A stretch of DNA of 64,000 nt. Origin: JBBSJZ01 sp041751935 (GTDB taxonomy: Bacteria > Planctomycetota > Planctomycetia > Pirellulales > Pirellulaceae). The notes below the pieces were generated by a model. That model saw only the letters and a program-made list of their open reading frames with translations. It was not told the DNA's origin and searched no databases. Made by a program: the position numbers and the translations under genes. Below are positions 37,089 through 46,500 of this stretch, in pieces (within the stretch, counting starts at the first letter, position 1; each line of letters opens with the position of its first letter). Where the stretch lies: positions 38,666 through 102,665 of the forward strand of contig JBGSIA010000006.1 of the NCBI GenBank assembly GCA_041751935.1, in the 5' to 3' direction.

Positions 37089-37644
37089 GTCGAGATGTTT
37101 TCCAGTTTCGCCGAAGTGGGTCGGACGCCTATTGGGACAAGTTCTTTGTAATGGGATTCGCCACCAGTCCCGCGCGCACAAACGATCTCCCCCGAAATCC
37201 TCGACGCCACTCGATTTCTCGCTTGGTCCTACCGTACCGGCAAATCAACCAGTTCCTAAACTAGCCAGCTCGTTTATCAACCACAATCATACTCTTCCGA
37301 CCGATCATCCAAATAACGCTGATTTACAGGCAATGCGCTGTCAAACCGCCTGCTGACCGGTAAGCATTGCCTATTCTCTTTCTCAAGTTTCAAGCTAACC
37401 GGTGTGGTCCACTAGTTCCACACGCCGCATTAATCCCAAATAGCGGAGGCAGAACCAGCGGGACAAAACAACAACGGTAGAGCATATAGCCGGGAGTGGT
37501 AACTAACTGATGAAAGAAAAGCTCCGCTGGAAGATGTAACGGTTGTACGGATTGTTCCGCATGGCTTATCGAGAGTGTTTTAGTTGAATCGACTATTCCG
37601 ATCCTGAGGGTAGTTCGTTCACTTTCGTTTCTGCCGGTCGTATC
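37089..37644. other. Divergent intergenic region of 556 bases
   Basis: Between the operon (minus) and the secreted Cys-rich protein (plus). GTGTGG (37402-37407) and CCACAC (37418-37423) form a short hairpin or dyad operator. I see no regulator gene for the operon in it. Promoters for both sides are expected here but none can be placed with confidence. Confidence 0.4.
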
Positions 37645-38298
37645 ATGCTCAACACGCTTCATTATTGCATCGCACTGGTTTGCCAACCCAAGATTTGGAT
37701 GCTGCTTGTCGCTTGCTTGGCCGCAAGTTTCCCAGCGTGGAGTCAAGATCAGTTTTACGAACTGCCAACCACAAGTGGCAAAACGTACAGTTTGGGAGAC
37801 CTCCCGACAACGTCCGCCAATGACCTGTACGAAATTCAATCGCATCCGCACGAGATTCCAAGTCCAATCATCCAGGAGGAACCGCAAGCGTGCGCGGGAT
37901 GCGCCGCTGGCAAAGCGTGCCATGGCGTGTGCAAGCATCCCGGGACTCCGGCTAAACCAAAGCGAACGCTACCAGGAGACCGAGATCTGGGAGACTGTCC
38001 CCCGAAACGTTACTTGATGGATGACTGTGAGCGAGCCGGTTCACCGCATTGCGTGGCACGATGGGCGAAGTGCGGCGTGAACGAAAAATATAGTGCTTGG
38101 TTCACCGGGGGCGGAGCAGCCTTCTTCCGCGGACGTCCACGTCATAGCGACGAAGGCACCTGGGGATTGGATTACAACGGACTTTTTGGCCATGCAAACG
38201 TTTGGCTCAACTACACTCGCCATCGCAACCAGGGTGGCGAGGGCGCGTATGAGACCATTGGCGGGCCAGAACCGTTTCATTTCTTAAAGCACGAGTAA
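37645..38298 (+). CDS. Small secreted Cys-rich protein
   Basis: A 217-residue exported protein. A hydrophobic core ends near ASFPAWSQ (residue 34), then a Pro/Ser/Thr region and a Cys cluster (ACAGCAAGKACHGVC) of four cysteines within 15 residues. The end has a Trp/Tyr/Gly-rich beta-like part (GTWGLDYNGLFGHANVWLNY). No family is named. It is probably part of the cell surface; the function is unknown. The next gene is convergent, 8 bases away. Confidence 0.7.
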   Translation: MLNTLHYCIALVCQPKIWMLLVACLAASFPAWSQDQFYELPTTSGKTYSLGDLPTTSANDLYEIQSHPHEIPSPIIQEEPQACAGCAAGKACHGVCKHPGTPAKPKRTLPGDRDLGDCPPKRYLMDDCERAGSPHCVARWAKCGVNEKYSAWFTGGGAAFFRGRPRHSDEGTWGLDYNGLFGHANVWLNYTRHRNQGGEGAYETIGGPEPFHFLKHE

Positions 38299-38306
38299 GC
38301 ATCCAA

Positions 38307-40901
38307 TCACGCACCAAACGGATTGCGGTTGAACTTTTGGTACGGCAGCCGAACGCCGCCGACGACAAAAGCGTCCGCACGTACGCTGTCCGGAGCTCCA
38401 AAGCCGGATTGACCGGCAACCGTGACGACGTCGTCTTGATCGACACCGTCACCGCTGACTCCAAAGCCACCCACCAGTTGCCCGGGGTTGTTGTTTAAGT
38501 ACAGCGCCGTGCTACCAGGGAAGAAGACAACCCCGTTCTGATTGGCCAACTGTTGCACGATGTTTGTTCCCGCGATTCGCACGCCAGGGTCACCAGGATC
38601 TCGGAAGTTGCGACTGACGTTGAACGAATCAAAGGCCAACACACTGAACGTATCAGCCGCTGCGTAGACTTCAAAGTCAAGCGGCTGGTTGTTGACCAAG
38701 TTCTCCGCGGTTAAGGGGTTGATCCCCGGGCGACGCAAAATACTCTGCGGACCTACAAGCTGGGCGATGGCAGGTTTCTGGTCAGCAAGATCTAGGTTCG
38801 GATCGTTTAGCAATCCAGAGCTTGCATTGGAGGGCAGCTCGATACCCGTTGGGAATCGCGGCTCGACAATAAACCGGAACGTACGATTGGTCAACGCTGT
38901 TCCCCGGGGTACGGTGTCACCTCCACGATCGTCCAATGACGTCGAGACGCTGTTGTCATCAACGACTCCGTCACCATTGAAGTCGATACGATCGACGGTT
39001 TGGATGTCATCAGGGTCCGCGTAGTAAGCAGTGTTTCTCGCCTTGGCAATGGCCACGTCGATGGAAAAAATCGTCGCGTCAGGCATGCGGAACAACCCCA
39101 ATATTTCGCCGTCTGTATCGGCGACCGCGAGAACCATGGCTGTGCGTGCGCCGGGTCGGAAACCAGCGTCGATATCCAATCGGATCGCTGCTCGCGTGAT
39201 TTCGGCGGTCGCAACGCCTTGAAGGATGATCTGTTCCACTTGCTCTGCCGTCAAACCGCCGGGCGTTTTGGAATCATGCGGCGCAACGAGCCACTGTTCG
39301 GGAACCGCTTGGCCGGCGAGAAGTGTTGTTCCATTGCCAAGGACCTGCACCAGCGATCCACTGACTTGACCCTGGCCGACATTTCGCCCCACGGAAATCA
39401 ACCGATCAATCCCCGGGGCACGGAACTCGGCCGACGGGTTGGGACCAAAGACTTCGAGGGTGATACCAACCAAATCGATGCGACCGGTCGGCAACACAAA
39501 ATTCGGAAGTGGTTCAAGCTGGCTGTTGAACTCCGACAAATCTCGCAGGAACGCGCTCGGACCTGCCATTCCACCCCCAGCCGCCGCGACAAGCGCGGCA
39601 AACTCCGCCTCGAGAACTCGTGCAGCGTTTGTGCGAGAGGCCTCCGATTGCCCTGCGCCATGAACGAATCCTTGCTCATGTGTCGCGTAGCCATCTTCCC
39701 CAGGAAAGAAGACACCAATGCCTCCAACCAAATTGATTGACGCACTGACTGGCGAGGGAACAGGGTCTCCGTTGACGTCAGTTACTGCCTTAAAAAGTGG
39801 GATGCCTCCCGGCAGCGTCGCAATGCCGCGCGATTGAGCATTCAAGTAGGTTTCCGTTTGAACTCCGTAGGCCTCAGGCCAAGTCTTAAAGAACTGTTCT
39901 GCGTTCTCAGGAATGAATGCCGGGTCAGCATTGAACCGAGTTTGCAATGCGAAGTCGTCTGCTGTTCCCTTTACGCCATCGTCGCCAGCGTGAATGCGAC
40001 TGTCACGGCTTTGATGTTCGATCGCGAACAAGTCAACTTGCGGTGTGAACGGCACTTGCGGCGGAAAGTGTCCGCCAACGCCGATCGGTGCAACGAATCC
40101 TGGACCCCGATAGGCTGGGTCAGCTTCCGTTGGCGCTGACTCAGTTTCACGCTGCGTAATCGTTGACTGACTGATGTTGCGAATCGTACGACTGGTCAAG
40201 GGTGCTTCGTTGCTGGCAAAGAACGCGGCGGTTCGAGCCTTGGCAACAGCACCATCAATGGCAAATGCAAGTTCTTCGGGGCGACCGGCGAACGCCGCTT
40301 GCACATCCGCCTCGACACGCACTCCGAGGATTCGGCCGCTCCGGTCAACGACTGCGATGATCGCGTCATTACTCGCGGAAGCCTGCGAAGCCCGGGTCAA
40401 TAATTTATCGACTTCGGTGGTCAGTAATAAATTGTTGCCACCAACCGGTTCCTTCGCACTAAACACCGCTGCGAACTCGCCTGGATCAGCAACACCATCG
40501 GCATCCACACCCGAAGCTTTCGCAAACAAGTTGAAGTCGATTGGCGTGGGAAGTGCCGCAAACAGTTCCCCCTCGGCTGCCAACTCGTTAATCACCATCA
40601 ACGCATCAACGGCAGTGATGTAACCGTTGTTGTCAACATCAACCAGCGGTGCATCATCGGACTCATTGACCAGCGGAGCTATCTCACCTTCGCCAACATG
40701 AGCATCCAAGCCATTTATATTCATGTAGCGAATGACAGCGAGAGCATCCGCCGCAGTGACACTGCCGTCCGCGTTGACATCCGTTGGCCATTGGATGTTG
40801 TGCAGCGGCGAGAGCGATCCCCCGGCGAATAGATCCCCGGCAAGCAACTGGCGACGTTCCAACGATTCAGCGCGTAAAACTCGATGTTTCATAGTTTGCA
40901 T
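38307..40901 (-). CDS. Secreted protein with dockerin repeats and two HbpS/GlcG-like domains
   Basis: An 864-residue exported protein. The leader RAESLERRQLLAG matches the planctomycete LExRxLLA type. Two dockerin type I calcium repeats lie at about 41-61 (DVNADGSVTAADALAVI) and 88-107 (DVDNNGYITAVDAL). Two regions, near residues 170-240 and 570-640, read as HbpS/GlcG-like (DUF336) haem or flavin-binding domains (AIIAVVDRSGRILGV, AVADTDGEILGLF). Others may be lost to divergence. The role may be haem storage or sensing at the cell surface; the dockerins would dock it to a cohesin partner. Start could also be the ATG 9 bases downstream. Confidence 0.8.
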   Translation of the reverse strand: MQTMKHRVLRAESLERRQLLAGDLFAGGSLSPLHNIQWPTDVNADGSVTAADALAVIRYMNINGLDAHVGEGEIAPLVNESDDAPLVDVDNNGYITAVDALMVINELAAEGELFAALPTPIDFNLFAKASGVDADGVADPGEFAAVFSAKEPVGGNNLLLTTEVDKLLTRASQASASNDAIIAVVDRSGRILGVRVEADVQAAFAGRPEELAFAIDGAVAKARTAAFFASNEAPLTSRTIRNISQSTITQRETESAPTEADPAYRGPGFVAPIGVGGHFPPQVPFTPQVDLFAIEHQSRDSRIHAGDDGVKGTADDFALQTRFNADPAFIPENAEQFFKTWPEAYGVQTETYLNAQSRGIATLPGGIPLFKAVTDVNGDPVPSPVSASINLVGGIGVFFPGEDGYATHEQGFVHGAGQSEASRTNAARVLEAEFAALVAAAGGGMAGPSAFLRDLSEFNSQLEPLPNFVLPTGRIDLVGITLEVFGPNPSAEFRAPGIDRLISVGRNVGQGQVSGSLVQVLGNGTTLLAGQAVPEQWLVAPHDSKTPGGLTAEQVEQIILQGVATAEITRAAIRLDIDAGFRPGARTAMVLAVADTDGEILGLFRMPDATIFSIDVAIAKARNTAYYADPDDIQTVDRIDFNGDGVVDDNSVSTSLDDRGGDTVPRGTALTNRTFRFIVEPRFPTGIELPSNASSGLLNDPNLDLADQKPAIAQLVGPQSILRRPGINPLTAENLVNNQPLDFEVYAAADTFSVLAFDSFNVSRNFRDPGDPGVRIAGTNIVQQLANQNGVVFFPGSTALYLNNNPGQLVGGFGVSGDGVDQDDVVTVAGQSGFGAPDSVRADAFVVGGVRLPYQKFNRNPFGA

Positions 40902-41273
40902 ACTCAGAGAGTTTTATGAGAGCCAACGGTGCTAGCCGCGGGAACTTGGTTTCGATCTGCATGACCCGGGGCAACCGCCATCGGCTCACTCGGCACCACT
41001 CTTTATTTCGACAATCCGAACGTTCTAAAGCGAGCCGTTCCTTAGGCTCCGTAGGACCCCGGTACGAAGGGGTCCACCTATCCTACTCAATCATTGCGAT
41101 TTGACGAACAATTGGCCCAGAATCGCAACTTATTTCGAGAAAATTCCGCACAACCGTCAAAATCGGTCGCAGTCGTAAAGACAGCACTACCGATACAACC
41201 AGAGTCTCCCACAGCCGGCGCCGTTCAGCCGCACCAGTGGGGGGCGATGTAACTCAGACATTGATGGCTGTCC
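40902..41273. other. Intergenic stretch of 372 bases
   Basis: Divergent spacer between the dockerin protein (minus) and the outer-membrane-type protein (plus). An A/T-rich patch occurs around 41104-41160. No gene and no named regulatory motif is supported. Confidence 0.4.
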
Positions 41274-43403
41274 ATGCGACTCGCTCAAGCTCAATCGTTC
41301 CGTCGTATCGCCAGTATGCCCATGCTGGGCGCGTTGGTTCTGGCGATGATTGCACCATTGTCAGCGCAAGCCCAAAATCGCAGCGGGTCTTGGAGAAATA
41401 CAGACTCTCAAGAAAAAACCCTTGGCGAGATGCTGCAGTTTGGACCGGACGTCGAGGCTCCGTCGCGAATCGTGTCCAATCCCAATGAGTTGTCGGCGCT
41501 GATTAAAAACGAGCGGCCTGAGGGAGTTGTCGTCGCATTTGGCGACGAACCAAGCGACTCACCAACGCTAGCACAGTTGATTGATGGAATTCGACCCACC
41601 GAAGAGCAGATGCGGGCACTGGATGAAGGCGGCATTCGGCCCGAAGTACTACGAAGTGCCTTGCAACCGGACAAGCGATTGCCGTTAGTGGCCGCTGGCG
41701 AGGACCATACGACCGACATGCTCAGTCAGCCGCTGGATACGCCGTGGGGCTTCACCGGACCAAGCGGCGTGCTGCCGACAGAGTATCAAACCAGCAGCCA
41801 TTTCATTCCAATCGAAGATCGCTGGCGCATCGGTTTCGCGGATTCAGATCGCTATGGCAAGGGCCACCCGATGCTCGACGATTATCCTGGCATCAAGGGT
41901 GCTTGGTACGATCCGTACAACCAAAACGTTTTGAAGGGTGACTTTCCAATCATTGGACAGCACACGTTTCTGAGGCTAACAGCCAAGAGTTTGAATCTCT
42001 TCGAAGGGCGGCAATTGCCCACGCCAACGACGCCCTTCGAAGCGACTCGCAACCAAGGTCAAGCCGAGTTCTTTGGCGATCCGGATTCATTCACATTCGC
42101 TCAATACGACTCGCTCGCCATCGACTTGTTTCACGGCAACACTTTCTTCAAACCTGTGGATTGGCGTTTGAAGGCGAACTTGGTCTACAACATGAATAAC
42201 TTGACCGCCGACGAACTCGGAGTGGTCAACCCCAGCGTATTGGCAGGTACAAGCCGCTTTCGTCAAGACGTTGCACTGGAGGAATGGTTCGCTGAGGCGA
42301 AACTGTCGGATTTAAGTCCGTACTACGATTTTGCATCCGTTCGCGCCGGAAGCCAATTATTCGTTAGCGATTTTCGTGGTTTCATTTTCGCCGACATCAA
42401 TCGTGCCGTGCGACTGTTTGGTACCCGACACAGTAACCGCGATCAATTCAACGTGATGTGGTTCGACCAGACAGAGAAAGACACCAACAGCTTGTTGAAC
42501 GTGATTGACGACGACCGTCGGCAGAACACTTTCATCGCCAACTATTACCGAGCCGATTTTCTCTATCCAGGCTTCAATGTTAACGCCTCTTTCCATTACA
42601 ACCGGGATCAGGCATCGACTGAGTTCGACAAGAACAATTTTCTCGTCCGCCCCGATCCGGTTGGGGTCGCCCAGCCGCACGATGTTCGGTCGTACTACTT
42701 CGGAACGGCCAGCAACGGTCACATCGAGCGGATCAATATCAGTAGTGCATTCTATTATGTGTTCGGCCGTGACGACCTGAATCCGATTGCTGGTCGACGC
42801 GTGGACATCAGTGCCTATTTGGCAGCACTCGAACTTTCTTACGATCGAGATTGGGTGCGATTCCGCACCTCGTATTTATACAACTCGGGGGACAGCGACC
42901 CCAACGATACACGCGCTTCGGGATTTGACGCGATTATGCCGAACCCCAATTTTGCGGGAAATGAGTTCAGTTATTGGGGTCGACAAGGGATTCGCTTGTT
43001 CGGTACTGAACTAACGAACCGTCTCAGCCTGAACCCCAGTCTTCGACAAAGCAAGTTCCAAGGTCAGACAAATTTTGTCAATCCTGGACTGCATCTTTTC
43101 AATCTCGGTCTTGACGCCGACATCACTCCTAGGCTTAAAAGCATCAATAATGTCAATACTTTATGGTTTGACGAAACGGATGTTCTTGAGACCTACTTGT
43201 TTGTTGGAAATGTGCGATCGTTCATCGGCACCGATATTAGCTCGGGGCTGGAGTATCGACCACTGCAGAACAACAACGTGTTGTTGCTGGGTGGTTTAGC
43301 GACGCTAATCTCTGGCGAAGGTTTCAAGGACTTGTTCCAGACCCTCGAAGGTAAAACCGACAACCCGGTCGCCGGTTTTCTCGAAGTGGTGTTTGAGTAC
43401 TAA
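41274..43403 (+). CDS. Putative outer-membrane beta-barrel protein
   Basis: A 709-residue exported protein. The signal peptide ends near PLSAQAQ. After about 150 residues of soluble part, the rest is a series of amphipathic beta strands with many aromatic residues and Asp/Asn turns, ending with aromatic VVFEY. This is the pattern of an outer-membrane porin-like barrel, but no family is named. It is followed 100 bases later by a multihaem cytochrome gene, which suggests a porin-cytochrome pair. In planctomycetes such barrels are described for solute entry; a role in electron transfer is inference. Confidence 0.65.
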   Translation: MRLAQAQSFRRIASMPMLGALVLAMIAPLSAQAQNRSGSWRNTDSQEKTLGEMLQFGPDVEAPSRIVSNPNELSALIKNERPEGVVVAFGDEPSDSPTLAQLIDGIRPTEEQMRALDEGGIRPEVLRSALQPDKRLPLVAAGEDHTTDMLSQPLDTPWGFTGPSGVLPTEYQTSSHFIPIEDRWRIGFADSDRYGKGHPMLDDYPGIKGAWYDPYNQNVLKGDFPIIGQHTFLRLTAKSLNLFEGRQLPTPTTPFEATRNQGQAEFFGDPDSFTFAQYDSLAIDLFHGNTFFKPVDWRLKANLVYNMNNLTADELGVVNPSVLAGTSRFRQDVALEEWFAEAKLSDLSPYYDFASVRAGSQLFVSDFRGFIFADINRAVRLFGTRHSNRDQFNVMWFDQTEKDTNSLLNVIDDDRRQNTFIANYYRADFLYPGFNVNASFHYNRDQASTEFDKNNFLVRPDPVGVAQPHDVRSYYFGTASNGHIERINISSAFYYVFGRDDLNPIAGRRVDISAYLAALELSYDRDWVRFRTSYLYNSGDSDPNDTRASGFDAIMPNPNFAGNEFSYWGRQGIRLFGTELTNRLSLNPSLRQSKFQGQTNFVNPGLHLFNLGLDADITPRLKSINNVNTLWFDETDVLETYLFVGNVRSFIGTDISSGLEYRPLQNNNVLLLGGLATLISGEGFKDLFQTLEGKTDNPVAGFLEVVFEY

Positions 43404-43423
43404 GTCGCGTTGGTTGGTGCATG

Positions 43424-43441
43424 GCCTTGCGTTTGCAAGGC
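43424..43441 (+). terminator. Hairpin between barrel and cytochrome genes
   Basis: GCCTTGC/GCAAGGC form a perfect 7-bp stem with a GTTT loop, 21 bases after the stop of the barrel gene. No T-run follows, so it may be a weak attenuator or processing site instead of a terminator. Confidence 0.45.
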
Positions 43442-43505
43442 TTGACTAGCGTCTGCGAGGCTTGGTGTTCAACGGTATTACAACCTATGATTGCCTACCA
43501 AGACC

Positions 43506-46500
43506 ATGAACGGACTCATGACTAGCAACTTACATTTCGTCTTGGCTTTGGCCCTTGCCGCCTACCTCGTTCCAACATTGCCGGTCGCAGCTCAGTCTCC
43601 TCGCGAGAGAATCTCGAAGCTTCGCGAACTGTTGCGTGCTGGTTACGAAGAGCCTGAGATCGAATCCGCCCAGCAGCAGCCTATCCGGCAAGTCAATGAC
43701 GTCGTCCCGCCCAATGAGTCCGTCGAGTTTTCCCTTGGCGATAACTTCTTTACTGGCCAACAGGCTCCTCGCGTTGCTAATCGGCCTGATGTTGCGCCCC
43801 AGCTGATGCCACCGCTGGCACAACCGCCGATGTTGCAGCCACCACAGCAACAACCGCCGATGCCACAACCAATCATGGCCCCGCAACCTGCAAAAATACC
43901 GTTGCCGCCAATCGGTGCCTTTGATGGCTCCAACGGTCGTTTTCACGGTGCACCGCTGAACCGTCCCACGGGTGCAGCCGAGCCGGACATCGGTCGGATT
44001 GGCGAAGATCCCTGGGATCTGGCCCGGCGTCTTGGTGTCGCTGACAACGCGTCCTATCCCATTCCTGAAAACTTACGTCACGTCGATTTGGTCCGCCAAA
44101 CCGCCTCGGATGCACACATGAAGAGTGCTGGATGCATCCACTGTCATACCGATGTCGGGCACATGCACCCGATTAACAGTATTCAAATCGGATGCACGGA
44201 TTGCCACGGCGGTAATGCCGATACGACCGACTTGAAATCAGCCCACGTGTGGCCCCTTTACGCTCCGGCATGGAAGGACAGCGCCAACCCGGTCCGTAGT
44301 TATACGGTGTTAAACCATGAGTCACCCGATTTTATTCGCTTCATGAATCCAGGTGACTTGCGTGTCGCTCACATCGCATGCGGCCAATGTCACGCCAATG
44401 AAGTATTGCAGCTTCGCAAAAGCATGATGACTCACGGCTGTATGCTGTGGGGAGCAGCGTTGTACAACAATGGGGGCACCGACGAGAAGTATTCTCGCTA
44501 TGGCGAATCGTACAGCATGAACGGTACGCCGCAGATCTTGCAAACGGTTCCCGCGCCGACCCCAGAAGAAACTCGCAACAAGGGTGTGCTGCCGTTCCTG
44601 GGACCGCTCGCCCCGTACCAAATAACACATCCAGGCAACACACTGCGAATCTTTGAGCGTGGCGGTCGCTTCCGCGCCGAGATTGGTATACCGGAAAAAC
44701 TTGAGGAGCCCGGTCGTCCGCGCGAGCGATTGTCCAATCGCGGATTTGGTACCGAGAACCGAACGGACCCTGTCTTTATTGGCTTGGCAAAAACTCGTCT
44801 GCTCGACCCGACTTTGAATTTTCTGGGCACCAACGACCACCCCGGCGACTACCGAAGCAGTGGCTGTAGTGCCTGTCACGTGCTGTACGCCAATGATCGC
44901 AGCGCGGTCGCCAGTGGATTTCTCGCGAAATACGGCAACCGTGGAACAGCCGCCGCAGAACGTGATGAGTGGGTGAAATTTATCGATCCGACCATCCGGA
45001 AAGATCAGCCGGGACACCCGATTCAACACAAGTTCGAACTGCGGATGCCGACCAGCACGTGCATGGTCTGTCACGTTCACCCCGGTACCAATGTGTTGAA
45101 CACGTACCTGGGTTTCATGTGGTGGGACAACGAGACCGATGGCGAAGAAATGTATCCCGAGGAGCAAAAGCATCTTACGGCGGAAGATTACATTCGTGCC
45201 ACCGAATTCAATCCCAACGAAGCCGCAGCTCGGGGTAATTGGAGCGAACCGGAATTCTTGGCTAACGTCAGCGACTTGAATCCGCACCTGAAACATACGC
45301 AGTTTGCCGACTTCCACGGCCACGGTTGGGTCTTCCGTGCCGTATTCAAGAAAGATCGAAAGGGCACCATGCTCGATTGGAAACATGATCCAATCCAGCA
45401 CGCGTCCAGCGAACAGTTACAAGCTGCCGTTGCACCGCCAAACAAAAACGAAAACCAAAACGGCGTCTGTCGCCCGGACGCTCCAGTGCACATGATGGAC
45501 ATCCACATGGAGCGCGGGATGCATTGCACCGATTGCCATTTCTATCAAGACAGCCACGGTAACACCAAACTCTACAACGAAGTGCGCGCAGCGATCGAAA
45601 TCCAATGTATTGATTGTCACGGCACACCTGAGGAATCGTTGATTGAGAAAGTCGAACATCAACTCAACACAAACCAACCACCGCGGTTGCCCACTAGCGG
45701 TCCCGCCGCACCGGTCGGCGGCACGAACCTGCTCACGTTGAAAACGACATTTGATCAACCTCGGTTTGAGATCATTCGCGAACCGGGACAAAAACCAAAA
45801 TTAATCCAACGCAGTACCGTCGAACCGGGATTGTATTGGGAAGTAACGCAGACCGCCGACACGGTTCGCCCTGATCATCCGGACTACAACCCGCGGTCGC
45901 ATGCGGCAAAATCGGTGCGTATGGACAGCGAGGGTCAGATCAGTTGGGGTGGCACGACTAAGGAAGAACTTCTCGGATGCGCTCACCGCAACGAAAACAT
46001 GTCGTGCATTGCCTGCCATAGCTCGTGGAACCCAAGTTGCTTTGGGTGTCACTTGCCACAGCGTGCGAATATCAAGTCACCGGAGCTGCACAATAACGGC
46101 GACGTCACGCGAAACCGCACTTCCTATAACTTCCAAACACTCCGCGACGATGTGTTCATGCTTGCTCGAGACGGTAATGTCACCGGAAATCGGATCGGGC
46201 CAGCGCGAAGCAGCTGTGCGATTCACGTTACCAGCTACAACGCCAATCGCGAAGCAATTTACGTTCAACAACAGACAATCTCTGGTGATGGCATGAGCGG
46301 GATCGCGTTCAGCACGAACGTGCCTCACACTGTCCGTGGCGGTCCCGGATGGGAGAACGAAGCCGACCACAATCATGCCGGTGTGTATGAAACCAAGAGC
46401 TGCACCGACTGTCATTTGTCCGGCGACAATGACAACAACGCTATCATGGCCCAGTTACTAATGCAGGGCACGGGCTATACGAACTTTATTGGAAAATATT

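Noticed and set aside
37390..37938. 182-codon minus frame
   Set aside because: Antisense to the start and signal peptide of the secreted Cys-rich gene; no family.
44322..45401. 359-codon minus frame in the cytochrome gene
   Set aside because: Antisense of haem motifs; the plus frame has ten CxxCH sites.
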